Part shown: piece by piece, positions 51,114 to 61,317 of the stretch
Layout of the letters: the number at the start of each line of letters is the position of its first letter
Numbering within the stretch: position 1 is the stretch's first letter
Assembly (NCBI RefSeq): GCF_000002875.2
Contig: NC_009389.2
Location: 348,001-412,000 of the forward strand
Direction of reading: 5' to 3'
From: Leishmania infantum JPCM5
Taxonomy: Eukaryota; Euglenozoa; Kinetoplastea; Trypanosomatida; Trypanosomatidae
DNA length: 64,000 bases
The notes under the pieces: model-generated
Told to the model about the DNA's origin: nothing
The model's database searches: none
What the model saw: the letters and a program-made list of their open reading frames with translations, nothing else
Translations under genes and position numbers: made by a program

Positions 51114-52053
51114 CAAGCACCGTTAGCCGGGGAAGGGTGGGTCGTTGTATCTTCTCTGAAGGCGGGCAAAAAAACTGCAGTGTGCTGCGCAGCTGCCCGG
51201 GAAGTTGGCACGTGCGCTCGATAACGGAGCGAATGCGGAGCGGAGTGCACAAGACACACGCAGCAAAAAAACTGAGAAGTCAAAACAAAACAGCACCTCG
51301 GCTGCACGGAGGAAATGAGGAAGAAGAGCCCACTCAGAGGGAGACGCGAGTGGGAGGGAGATGAAGATGCTGTCGGTGAGGTGTGGTCTTGCCGTCCTTC
51401 TCCGTGCGTATGGGAGTGTCTTCGCCAACAGAAACGAAAAAGTGCAAAAAAAAAGAGGTTTGCTCGCGCTTCTGTATCTGTGCGTAGGTGTGCGCGTGTG
51501 TGTGTGTGCGGAACACAGCGTTTGTGGTCCCTTTCTGGCGCAAGAAAGGGCGAATCAACAGGCAACAGGCGAATACGTTCTCAATGAAGACCCCATGTGT
51601 TGCGTCAACGTGTGCGTGTGCTCGACTCTCCACCTGCCCTTTCCGTCTCGGCAGGGCTCAAGCGTCGGGCCCTCACTCGTGTATGTATGCAGGTGTGGAG
51701 AAGATTATGAGGGAATAGGAGCGTGAATATGGTGAAAGGTGCTTCTTTCTGCTGTCGCTGTACTTGCTCTCGCGCATATGGGCACCTAGCAGGGCGGCAG
51801 CGAGATAAGTGGCAGCCGCGATGCTTGCCCACTCCTACTTGCAAGCAAGCACACACAGACCAAGAAACGCGAATGCACACATGATCGGTGGCAACACGTT
51901 CAAAGAAGTGAGCCCAGAAAAAAAGAGAGGAGGGTGAGAGGGGGTATGATAGACGGGGAAGGAGGGGGGTATGAGGAGAGGAAAAGTCGTACAAAGAAGG
52001 CTTTGACTTTCTCACATGTGCAGGCAGCACAATGTCATAGAGGTATNGCGAGG
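51114..52053. other. Intergenic region upstream of the broken kinesin
   Basis: No gene. The plus strand is A/G-rich (51300-51370, 51900-51990), matching minus-strand transcription. A single ambiguous base lies at 52047, six bases before a gap. Confidence 0.6.
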
Positions 52054-52153
52054 NNNNNNNNNNNNNNNNNNNNNNNNNNNNNNNNNNNNNNNNNNNNNNN
52101 NNNNNNNNNNNNNNNNNNNNNNNNNNNNNNNNNNNNNNNNNNNNNNNNNNNNN
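52054..52153. other. Assembly gap (100 N)
   Basis: Exactly 100 N. Strand composition flips across it, from A/G-rich plus strand on the left to C/T-rich on the right. Confidence 0.99.
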
Positions 52154-52893
52154 CCTGTTCATGTATTCTCTCCACCCACCCCTCCCGCACTCTTTTCACT
52201 AGGTGTGTGCCTGTGTGTCGTCTTTGTGTCTCCGCTTTCCATGTCTCTCTGTTCCGCGTACGCGCGTGAAACCCACACCTTGCACTGCGCGCCGCACCCC
52301 GAGATGCCTCGCCTCTCGTTCTCCATTATTCATTCTCGTTTTCTCCCCCCCCCGCCAGACGTGTGTGTGTGTATGTTTTTTTCCTTTATGTGAACACCAC
52401 CATATGCACACGCCGCATCCGTCGTGGTCTGGTCCCTCCTCTTGTTCCGCGCGGTATGCAGCAAAGGCAGCCGCCATGTGCACAACAGAAACAGAAACCC
52501 GCTCGCCTCAAAACACATCGACGCTGCCGTCGTCGACTTCCCTCCACCCCTCTGTCTCCCCATCCCTACCTCACTCCTTCAAGCATACCACACGCCGACA
52601 GCCACCACGCCGTCGCCCGTGCCGTGTGCCTCCTCTCCCTCTCCCCCAACTCTCCCCTTGACCCCCCTCCTCCACCCTCCACACTCCTATCCTTTCGCTC
52701 ACCCACCCGCTCCCCTCCTCCCACCCCCTCGCTTCACTCCCCCGTCACCACCACCACCACCACCCATACGGCTCTGCCGCCGCGCGTGCCCGCACGCGCG
52801 CAGAACACCGACCGCTCCTTTCCCCCACCCCGGCACTCCGCTCACCCTCCACCCACTCACCTTCTTTTTTCCCGCCCCACCGCACCCCACGCA
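52154..52893. other. C/T-rich upstream region of the plus-strand gene
   Basis: A stretch of 740 bp that is strongly C/T-rich on the plus strand, especially 52530-52890. It gives pyrimidine tracts for trans-splicing in the plus direction, which is the reverse of every other intergenic region in the window. No gene is seen inside it. Confidence 0.65.
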
Positions 52894-53509
52894 ATGGGCC
52901 CCTTTGCTCCCCGCTGCTGCGCGCTGGCGCTGCTGTGCGCCGTGGTGGTGCTCGCCGCCGTGCTGGTGCGCGCCGAGTCGTTCACTGTGACGCGCGACGT
53001 CACCATGTCGGACGCATCATTCGACGACTACACCATGATGCTCGACCTGTCCTCCTCGAGCGCGGACGTGGTGACGGTGCAGCTGATAAACTCGCAGGTG
53101 TCCGGTAGTGGCCTCACCGTCAAGAACGCCAGGGGCAGCTCCCCCTCGTCGGCGCGGCTGAGCATGAACATGGCAATCACCACAGTGGCGCAGTCCGTCA
53201 TCACCCTCTCCGGTGTCATGCCCGCCAACTCCGACATTCGCATCGTCGCCACCACCGGCTCCCTCGCCCCCGCGCAGTCGCTCTTCGACTTCAGCGGCCT
53301 CGCACTCGACAGCAACGCCACCGTCATGGTGGAGAACACCGCCGTCACGTGGCCGAAGGACTCCATCAACACCGGCAGCATCGTGCTCATCAATGCCGGC
53401 AGCAACGCCGTCGGCATCAAGAGCACCGCCGCCCTCTTTGTGCTCAACCGCCACCGCCATCAAACGGCGCGTCCGGTGGTCAGCATCGACACCCAGTCGT
53501 CCTTCCCCA
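52894..53509 (+). CDS. Secreted/surface protein with beta-helix-like sequence, C-terminus lost in gap (partial)
   Basis: The only plus-strand gene. From ATG 52894, 205 codons are visible before the gap. Residues 1-27 form a clear signal peptide (MGPFAPRCCALALLCAVVVL, with likely cleavage after VRA). The mature part starts ESFTVTRDVTMSD and consists of short alternating hydrophobic/polar strands with recurrent Asn, Ser and Val and few charges (LDLSSSSADVVTVQLINSQ, VITLSGVMPANSDIRIVAT, NATVMVENTAV). This pattern is typical of right-handed beta-helix surface proteins and recalls the DGF-1 style of Trypanosoma cruzi, but the assignment is by appearance only. A potential N-glycosylation site lies at NAT. 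Sequence beyond the gap is the duplicated repeat and does not continue the gene. Confidence 0.65.
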
Positions 53510-53609
53510 NNNNNNNNNNNNNNNNNNNNNNNNNNNNNNNNNNNNNNNNNNNNNNNNNNNNNNNNNNNNNNNNNNNNNNNNNNNNNNNNNNNNNNNNNNN
53601 NNNNNNNNN
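53510..53609. other. Assembly gap (100 N) cutting the plus-strand gene
   Basis: Exactly 100 N. The left flank is coding in plus sense; the right flank is repeat copy 2, so the two sides do not belong to one gene. Confidence 0.99.
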
Positions 53610-53610
53610 A

Positions 53611-54383
53611 AGGAGAGAAGAGAACAATACGTGCAGAGAGGCGGCCAGGGGGGAGACGACGCGTGTGTGGCCTAGAGATCCTGCTGAGGATGTCCGTGTG
53701 CGTGTATGCGTGGAAATGGGATGGGGGGGGGGCTGTGTCGGCAAGAGAGGAAGCTGTCCAGAATGCCGATGCGCGGGCACTCGCTCACGCACAAGGGCAC
53801 AGAGAAGAGCGGCACTGCGCAGCTGATATCCGTTCCTGCAGGAGAGGCGAAGAGAGAAAGACGGAGGGAGGGAGGGAGTGATGGCGCAAGTACAGCATCA
53901 CCGCGTGCACGTCTGTCTACGTGTGAGGGGCGTGACACACCGAGGTCGGAAAGACAAGATGCGGAAGGGAGGCGGGCAGAGGTGTTCGTTTCCGTGTGTC
54001 GCAGCAGAAAAAGGGTGGGGTGGGGGGATGCTCACCCTTCTGTACAGCTGCGGCGTGGCTCACAACTGCGTTGAATGAGGCCGTAGATAGAGAAGGCGCC
54101 GTGCTTCTTGTGCTATCCAAGCACACACGTATATGTCTAACGGACAGAGCGCAAATTCCGTCAATCTAGTTCTATGCTCCACAACCAGAGAAGGCACGCG
54201 GGTGACGGCACGGAAGGAAACGAGAGGCGTACTGCCCCGCTCTGCCCCCCTTCCTTCTCCATCCTTGCGGGAGGAGGAGGCATGAGAGCAGTGCTGCGCC
54301 ACCGTCTGTGTCTGTCTGTCTGACACGAACACACACACACACACAGACAGACAGACACAGAGAGAGAGAGACCCACGCACTTC
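53611..54383. repeat. 773-bp duplicated intergenic sequence, copy 2
   Basis: Matches 49112-49884 with no difference that I can see. Its left end coincides with the edge of the gap, and its right end lies 31 bp downstream of the stop codon of the coiled-coil gene, so here it forms that gene's 3' flank. Confidence 0.9.
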
Positions 54384-54414
54384 TTCATTGAGTAGGTTTT
54401 TTTTTTTTGGCGGC

Positions 54415-57400
54415 TCAGCGAGGGAGCGACAAGGCACGCAGGGACGGCGGCCGCGCTGGAGAGCAGCTTCCATCGACGCTCCCCCGTCCAGTGCTGTAGG
54501 AATACCCCGACAGCCCATCCTTCATGGAGGCAGAGCGCCGCGCCTCGTTCCAGAGTTTGCCGTGGGCCGCAACGGCCGAGTGAGAAACCGGCGGACTCGA
54601 AGACGACAGCGACCGCTGCGGCCGCAAACGGGGCCACGGTGAGACATTGTATATGTGCTCACCCGCTTCGGCGGCGGTTGCAGCGGACACCGGCGGACTG
54701 CAAGATGCGGAGGGGCTGCCCGCTGCGGCAGGCGGCGACGGTTGCGACGGCGTCGGTGGGTTTCTGCTCTGGCTGCGGCCGCTACGCTGACCCGATTGCG
54801 GAACCTCCCCCGACGTTCGAGTCTGGACGACAGAGCCGGCGGAAGGGTGCTCCCTGTGTGGCGTGCGTGGGGGCTGATGCTGGTGCTGGTACTGCCGCTG
54901 GGGCTGAGCCGCGATGAACGCCCCCAAAGGCGGTGGGGGGCCAAGAGTAACGGCGGACGGCCGTTTCACGTCGCCGCTGCTGCCCCACGTTTGGCAGGAC
55001 TCGACAGGGACGTCGCCGCCGACGACCCCGTTGCGCGCCGTTGCACCGCCGTACCACACCTCCGCACACGTTATGTCGCGAGGCCGGCGCGTCGTCGTCC
55101 GAGGCTGCGTTATGACGGGCGACTTCACGGACGCTAGTACTGCACCTTGCCGCAGGCGCACCACCTCCAGCGCCAACTGTTGCACAGCGGCAACGATGTG
55201 CTGGCGTAGAGGTGCGAGAGCAGTTATAGCGGAAGAGTTTGTCGTCTCTAGGGAAGCGCCGCCAAGGTGCGGCGACGATGCTGGCGGCGCCGGTGAAACG
55301 GCCGCTGATGACACCACGCTTGGAGAGGTAGCGCCGGCCGTGGAAAGGCGCGCTGATACCAGCGACAGTGCGGTAGTTCGGCCAGTTGTCGTGCGCGTGT
55401 GCGAGACCGCACCTGCGAGCTCCTTGCGCACGCCTTTCCTCGTCGGCGTTGCCTCTGCCGACACCATGAACACTTCCTCCACCTCTGGCGCCTCGTCATC
55501 GCCACCGAAGAGCTGCTTCTCCGTCGGCAACACGGCACCGTGGAAGTGCGGCGTGCAGGAGCTGTCGCCGACGACTGCAGCATCGACCGAGAGTGGAAAG
55601 GGGGGCGCGTGGGCAATGTCGCCGATCGTCTTCAAGGTAGTCCTCTCCACATCCAGGTGTAGCGCAAGCTGTTCTTCGAGTGTTGCGCAGCGGCGCTTGG
55701 CAGCCGTCGTCGCCCCAGTCGAGGCCCGCAGCTTCGTCTCAAGGCTTGAGATGTGCGCTTCAAGGGATGCTCGCTCCGTCTTCCAAGCCTCCGCGGCCGT
55801 CCCGCGCGTTTGGCTCTCTTCCTGCTGCTGCTTCAGCAGCTGGACCGCCTCACGGGCGTGGCACGTCTGCAGCTGCGCAAGGGCTGCCTTGTGCTTCTCC
55901 TTTAGCTCATCCAGCTCATCCGTAAGAGCTGTCTGCGCCGCTGCGTGATCGCGGAGTGCAGTCGCCTGACGTGCACCCTTGGCCTGCTCTCTCACAAGGG
56001 CGGACTCCGCAGCGTCTTTCAGCTGCGCCGCCTCCTCCGCAAGGGCCGCGCTGCGCTCGGCGGCCGCCTTCGCCTCCGCCACCGCGTCCTCGGATGCTCG
56101 CTGCTTAGCCGTCACCGCCGCACATGTCGCCTTCAGCTCCGTCAGCTGTGCCTCCAGCTCCTCGCGTACAAGCGCAGCCGTCTCAACCTGCGTCTCGCAT
56201 GCCAGTCGCTGTTTCTCCGCGGCAAGCACCTCGCGGCGAGCAGCCTGCACATCCTCTTCATACTTCTTCATGGAGAGCGTGCGCCACTGGCACTCCGCCT
56301 GCGCCTCCTGCAGCGCTGCGTGAGCCCGGCCAAGCTCCGATTTGAGGTAGCGGCAGGCCTGCTCGAGCTTCGCTGCAGTCGCGCCAGATCGGTCAGCACT
56401 GCCCCTGGTGCCTGCGGGAGCGACGTCACCCCCAGGCGATGACTTCCGCCTCTGTGAGGGGAGAGACGAGACGCACCGGTGGAGCTCGCGCAACAGGAGA
56501 ACCGCTTGCTTGCTTTGGTGGCGCAGCTCGTGCGAAATGCGGCTCGCGGAGGTGCTGCCCTTCACATTGTTTGCCGGTGCCGCCCGGGTCGCCCCACATG
56601 CTGACTGGGGCGGCGACGACGTCCGCGCACGCCGCTGGCCAGGCGTCGCCGCGGGTGGAGGGAGTGATGATGCGCGGTGGGTGCGAGGCTTCGGGGATGC
56701 GGTGCTGCAGTGCTCCTCCCTCGCGGTCACCGCTGCACGCGAGAAAAGACGCCCACTTTGTGCGTCATCGTCGTCTTCCGAAGACGACAGCTCCAGCGTG
56801 CGCGTCGCCGAGCTTGAGCGCGAGTGCGACTGCAAAATCGCGGAGCAGCTACGCAGATCATCCGCGTTCTCATCGTGGTCGTCCTCGTACACAAGCGTGC
56901 TGTTCATGTGATCTCTGCGCCAATTGGCAGGAAATTGGCGACGGCTGCGTGAGGAGAGTGCGGGGGACGGCGGCCTGACACGTTCCGCACCGTCGGTCCT
57001 GGAGAAAAGGCGTTGCTTCACGGTGAACAGCACATCCTGTAACGACTGCACCACACGTCCCTGGTCCTTTGAAGCCGCCTGCAGCGTGTGCCGCGCCACC
57101 TTCACCTCATCCTTGAGCGCTTCCCTCTGCTGCTGAAGTTCGGTGACGCGGTGCATGCGCCGTCGACTGTCGTCCGTCTGCCGTTGCAGTGCGTCACGCG
57201 CGCTCGTCAGGGCTGCCTCAGCCTTCTCCTTCTCCGTAGTCACCGCACGCACCTCCGCCTCCTGCCGGTCAGCGGCCTCCCGCAGCCGTGCGGCCTGCTC
57301 TGCGATGGTAGCGTCCCGCTCACGCAGGGCACCCTCCATCGAGGCCATGTTCCGCGCCAGCTGATGCATCCGAAGATGGATGTCGGCGTACTCGTCCTCC

Positions 57401-58842
57401 GTTTCGGCAGACGCCTTCGCGGCGCGCTCTCGCAGCGCGGCGAGCTCGTCGTCCTGCGCCGCCACGCGTGCTTCCATCTCCTGTAGCTCCTTGCGCGCCT
57501 GGTGAAGCTGCGCCTCGAGCGTGTCCTGATGTTTCTCATAGCGTGCGCGCTGCGCCTCCCAATCAGCCCCCGCTGCCTTCACGAGCATGCGCTGCTCCTC
57601 CTCCTGCCGCTGCTGCTGCTGCTGCGCATCTCTTGCGTGGCACAACTCCACCTCCAGCCGCTTCATGGAGTCCTGCTGCGCCTGCTGCGTCTGGCGCGCC
57701 TTCTGCAGCGCGTGTTTCAGCTCCTCGCACTCCCCTGCTGCCTCGGTGAGTTTCTCCTGCAACGTCACCCGGTCCGCGCACACGGTGTTGTAGGCCTCGA
57801 CAAGGTCGGCGTAGCGGCTTGCCTGTTCCTCGACCTCCTTACTGACCTGCCGAAGCACCGCCTCCTCCTCGGCATCTCGCTCCTTCTCGTAGCGGCGCAG
57901 AGCTGCGGCGACAACGGCTTCCATCTCCGCATGCGTCACGAGGACCGCCGCGCCAGCCTCGTCATCATCATCATCATCATCATCATCTCCTGCCCTCTCT
58001 TCCGGCGCCCGCTCCTTCTCCGCAGCGATGTTGTCATGAGGGCTGCCCTTCGCAGCAGACTGTGGCGTCGACGACACCGGGGTGGGAGCGTGGGAGCCCA
58101 TAGAAGGCGTTTCGACTGCTGGAGGCAGCGGCTGCCGGGCAGCCTCCACATCGGCGTAGAGGCTGCGAGACGGTGAAGCAGGGGCGAGTGTCGTGGCAAC
58201 TGATGGAGACGGCGCCGTGAAGGCATCCCCATCCCAGCCAGCATCGGCTTCGTGGTCGTCGAGGCCACTCTTGTCGTGCACTGCGTCTTCTCTGTACCGC
58301 TGGCGATGAGGAGGGTGCGCAGCAGGTGGCCGCAGCATCGCCCCAGACGCGGGGGTGGGCGGGCGGTCACGATGCCGATGAGGGCGACGAGACTTGGCGG
58401 AAGATCGAAGCTGTAAAGGCGCCTCCCGCGCGTCCTTACCGCGCGGTGACAAGAAATCCAGCGCGCTGGGCTCTGCGCGCGAGTGCACCATGGTGGCCGA
58501 CGCCGCGCCGGCGGATGCAGCAGCACCAGCGGCAGATGGCGCGCTTGCCAAGACACTCCGCACGGTAGAGTGTGCCTGTGACGACGCCGACGTAGCGGCA
58601 GGAGCCGTGGCGTAGGTGACGGAAAAGGATGAGGCAGGGGCCGCGGCTGGACGCTTCACGGAGCTTCCGCCAGTTGGCGAACGGAGTCCTACTAGCTCTG
58701 GGGAAGTGGTGTCCATCAGCATCTCGAGAGCAGAGCGTACAACACGGCGGCCGGAGTTTCTGCCGCCGCTGCCGCTGTGCCCTGCCCCAGCAGCCGCGGC
58801 GGTGGTCGATGACGTGCGACTCGGAGTGGTGAAGGCTGACAT
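54415..58842 (-). CDS. Large coiled-coil protein
   Basis: A 1475-residue protein from ATG 58842. Residues 1-295 are Ala/Ser/Pro-rich, with a run of seven or more Asp just before the first coil (encoded by the GAT/GAC repeat at 57958-57990). Coiled coil 1 spans about 300-610 with clear heptads (LEAQLHQARKELQEMEARV) and a Gln run. A Ser/Arg-rich spacer carries an SSSEDDDD acidic site. Coiled coil 2 spans about 780-1067. The last 400 residues are low-complexity, Pro/Gln/Ser-rich. There is no motor, membrane or enzymatic motif. It is probably a cytoskeletal, flagellar or golgin-type scaffold; I cannot choose between these. A T13 run lies just downstream of its stop codon. Confidence 0.8.
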   Translation of the reverse strand: MSAFTTPSRTSSTTAAAAGAGHSGSGGRNSGRRVVRSALEMLMDTTSPELVGLRSPTGGSSVKRPAAAPASSFSVTYATAPAATSASSQAHSTVRSVLASAPSAAGAAASAGAASATMVHSRAEPSALDFLSPRGKDAREAPLQLRSSAKSRRPHRHRDRPPTPASGAMLRPPAAHPPHRQRYREDAVHDKSGLDDHEADAGWDGDAFTAPSPSVATTLAPASPSRSLYADVEAARQPLPPAVETPSMGSHAPTPVSSTPQSAAKGSPHDNIAAEKERAPEERAGDDDDDDDDDEAGAAVLVTHAEMEAVVAAALRRYEKERDAEEEAVLRQVSKEVEEQASRYADLVEAYNTVCADRVTLQEKLTEAAGECEELKHALQKARQTQQAQQDSMKRLEVELCHARDAQQQQQRQEEEQRMLVKAAGADWEAQRARYEKHQDTLEAQLHQARKELQEMEARVAAQDDELAALRERAAKASAETEDEYADIHLRMHQLARNMASMEGALRERDATIAEQAARLREAADRQEAEVRAVTTEKEKAEAALTSARDALQRQTDDSRRRMHRVTELQQQREALKDEVKVARHTLQAASKDQGRVVQSLQDVLFTVKQRLFSRTDGAERVRPPSPALSSRSRRQFPANWRRDHMNSTLVYEDDHDENADDLRSCSAILQSHSRSSSATRTLELSSSEDDDDAQSGRLFSRAAVTAREEHCSTASPKPRTHRASSLPPPAATPGQRRARTSSPPQSACGATRAAPANNVKGSTSASRISHELRHQSKQAVLLLRELHRCVSSLPSQRRKSSPGGDVAPAGTRGSADRSGATAAKLEQACRYLKSELGRAHAALQEAQAECQWRTLSMKKYEEDVQAARREVLAAEKQRLACETQVETAALVREELEAQLTELKATCAAVTAKQRASEDAVAEAKAAAERSAALAEEAAQLKDAAESALVREQAKGARQATALRDHAAAQTALTDELDELKEKHKAALAQLQTCHAREAVQLLKQQQEESQTRGTAAEAWKTERASLEAHISSLETKLRASTGATTAAKRRCATLEEQLALHLDVERTTLKTIGDIAHAPPFPLSVDAAVVGDSSCTPHFHGAVLPTEKQLFGGDDEAPEVEEVFMVSAEATPTRKGVRKELAGAVSHTRTTTGRTTALSLVSARLSTAGATSPSVVSSAAVSPAPPASSPHLGGASLETTNSSAITALAPLRQHIVAAVQQLALEVVRLRQGAVLASVKSPVITQPRTTTRRPRDITCAEVWYGGATARNGVVGGDVPVESCQTWGSSGDVKRPSAVTLGPPPPLGAFIAAQPQRQYQHQHQPPRTPHREHPSAGSVVQTRTSGEVPQSGQRSGRSQSRNPPTPSQPSPPAAAGSPSASCSPPVSAATAAEAGEHIYNVSPWPRLRPQRSLSSSSPPVSHSAVAAHGKLWNEARRSASMKDGLSGYSYSTGRGSVDGSCSPARPPSLRALSLPR

Positions 58843-60380
58843 GAAGCAAGCAGTAAAGAGGACTCTCTTACTGTGTCTTTGTGTGTGCGTGCGTGCGAGG
58901 GCGTTGCTGGCACGGAGCTACACTGAGAACTGTAGGAGCTGCAGTAGTGGTACAACTGCGTGTATCAGTGGTCTATCGGTGTGCTTCGAACTGGCTGGAA
59001 GTTGTGTACGCTTGCGTATATGCATGTATGTGTGCGTGTGTCTACTGAGGTTTCCATGTACTTTTTGGAGAGCCCGAGTGAGGCAGTGTTTTCCTCTGCG
59101 CCTCTGACGGGCACACACTGGCGATCTCCTCTCCCCGGTGCCCTTTAGCGCGCCGTGCTTCCCTTCCCGGTTGGTGCAGCTGCTGCTGAGGCCGGTGCTG
59201 GCGTTGTGCGCGTGCGTGTGTGATGGAGGGAGAGCAGACCATACGCAATGGAGCAAAGGACAACAAGGGTGGGTGGGTGTGGTGTGTGTGTGTGTGTGCG
59301 AGGGGTAGGTTGGAGGGGTGTAGAGGCGGACCGCCGGAGAGGCCGCGGGGACACGCGCATGATACGTTCATCGACATGCGGCGAGCATCAGCGAAAGAGA
59401 GGAAGCACCGCGGTCGCCTGCGTGTTTCGAGGGCGGCCACACGACCACCAGCGGCACCGCCTGCCTCGCTCCCGCCGCCATCGCCGCATCCCCAGTGCCG
59501 CACGTCGGTGTGCATGTTCGAGGCTGCCTGTCAGTCGCAGAAACAGGAAGGATGGCGGGGTCGCGTGTGTGGCGCTTCGTTTTTGTCTCGCACCTCACCT
59601 CAACGGTGATCGCATCGGCAGCCGCTAAATACGGTGGATGGGGAGGGTCAGGTACTGTGCAACTTGCTCGCAGCGAGGAAAGCAGAAAAGCGTGCATTCT
59701 CGTTCGAGTGTGTGCGTTAGGGCAGGGTGTGTGGGGGGGGGTGAGCAGCAGGGGGTGCAGGACGGTGTTGGCACACTCACCTTTGAGAACGCTCCCCCCT
59801 CTTCCCCCCTCCACACACACACAGAGGGCAAAAACACTGAGGCCGCCTCCGTCCACGCGATGCAGCGCTTCCACGCTCGTATTCGCTCTGGAAAAGATGG
59901 AGGCCGAGGGGGGCGGAGGCCTCCGTCAGGGGAACGATACGCTGTTCGTGCTCCCACGCCCCATCGGGGGCGCACGCGTGCGCATGTACGAGCGCGTGCA
60001 AAAACACGGGCGCTGAGGAGAGTCATGTATGGGGCGGCGGCGCCTCTGACGGAAATGGGACGTCGATGGCGACAGTGTAGCCCATCTAGATAGGCCTGCA
60101 TGTACCGCTGTGTGGGTGCCTGTGAGCGGCTCCGTAGTGGAAGAAAAGGAGGCGGGAGCATCCTTACGCGCATCGGCAAGCGGCCGATACACTCCGCCCC
60201 CGATCCAGGGCCGTTTCGAAACAGTAACAGTAGTGGCAGCCGCTGCAGCTACGGAGATACTGAGCGCACGTCTAAGAGAAAGAAGAGCTAGAGGTGCTGC
60301 GCATGCCTCTATTATTTGGCCACCGCCTCCCCCCTGCCCCTCCGCTCTCTGTCTGCTACGGACTGCCGGCTCTCTCGCTC
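58843..60380. other. Intergenic region
   Basis: A stretch of 1.5 kb without a supported gene. It has GT-rich segments (59281-59300) and G-rich runs. Open frames on both strands lack domains and read through repeats. Confidence 0.55.
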
Positions 60381-60710
60381 TCATACCGCGCGAGAGCTAA
60401 GCGGATGATAATGGCGGATCATCTTGTTGATCGCCCTCACGTACTCCTCCTCCACGTATGCGCGTTTCGAGGCCTCTTCCTGCACAACGGCCTGTCTGGC
60501 CTCCTCCAGCACACGCCGGCTCTGCAGCCACTCCTTCTTAAACTGTGCCACGCATAGGAGCTGATCGTCCAGATCACCTGACATGATGTCGATCAGTTTG
60601 AGCCGTGCCTTGGCCTCCCGCCGCTCGCACTCCAGGCGGATAACGCGCTCCGTTTTGAAGAAGTGGTGCAGTGCCACCTCCTCCGCCTGTTGTTGCCTTG
60701 ATCGGGACAT
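60381..60710 (-). CDS. Small helical (coiled-coil) hypothetical protein
   Basis: A 109-residue protein from ATG 60710 (MSRSRQQQAEEVALHHFF). It is almost entirely helical and charged, with heptad-like spacing (RLECERREAKARLKLIDIM; EEARQAVVQEEASKRAYVEE), and ends in a short tail (HYHPLSSRAV). There is no signal peptide or motif. The frame upstream (to 60875) has no supported ATG. It may be a small subunit of a larger assembly; the function is unknown. Confidence 0.65.
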   Translation of the reverse strand: MSRSRQQQAEEVALHHFFKTERVIRLECERREAKARLKLIDIMSGDLDDQLLCVAQFKKEWLQSRRVLEEARQAVVQEEASKRAYVEEEYVRAINKMIRHYHPLSSRAV

Positions 60711-61317
60711 GACTGGATGGAGGGGTGGTGGTGGTGTCAAGAGAGGGAGGAGAGCAGGACGCGATGAACGCTGTCTGAAGAAGTTCGCAGATGTGATGGA
60801 TATGTGTACCTGCGTTGGAGTTGATACCACCGCCGCCCCTGGCACAGGTGAGCCTATGGCACTCAACAGCAACACCGGTGGCGATCAGTTGCGACACCGT
60901 CGCACGCAGCGCGTGCGTGAGGGAGTCACACGTCAGCGTGTCCACGTATGCCACACAACAAAGGAGGGGGGAAGAGCGGAGACGACGACGGAGTGGAGTG
61001 CGTCGCGGGGCATGTGCCCATTCGAGACAAAGACGGGCGCATATGGCACGTGATTGCGCAGCTGATGATGCGCAGGCCTCTGTGTCCTTCACGTACAGTA
61101 CACCCAACGGGGACAGAAAGGGAGGAGACGCTGAGACAGGCAAGAATAGATAAAACGACGTCCCACACCGGCGTCATCAGGCGACTACCGTAACGGCCAT
61201 CAAGACGACGGATGGAGGGGCCGTTGCTTCAAGCAAGGACGCTTTACAGCAGACTTTCTCGATGTGCGGATGGGTCCGCTGCACCGCCACCGTTCGCGCG
61301 GTGGTGCCTTGCCCACC
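60711..61317. other. Intergenic region
   Basis: A stretch of 607 bp without a gene or a notable repeat. Confidence 0.6.

Noticed and set aside
52363..53826. Single plus-strand frame of 487 codons across the gap
   Set aside because: The part before 52894 is a C/T-rich leader, and the part after 53609 is repeat sequence; only 52894-53509 is coding-like.
59495..60179. Overlapping open frames of 150-184 codons on both strands
   Set aside because: Several frames are open at once in GC-rich DNA, and none has a domain or coding-like composition.
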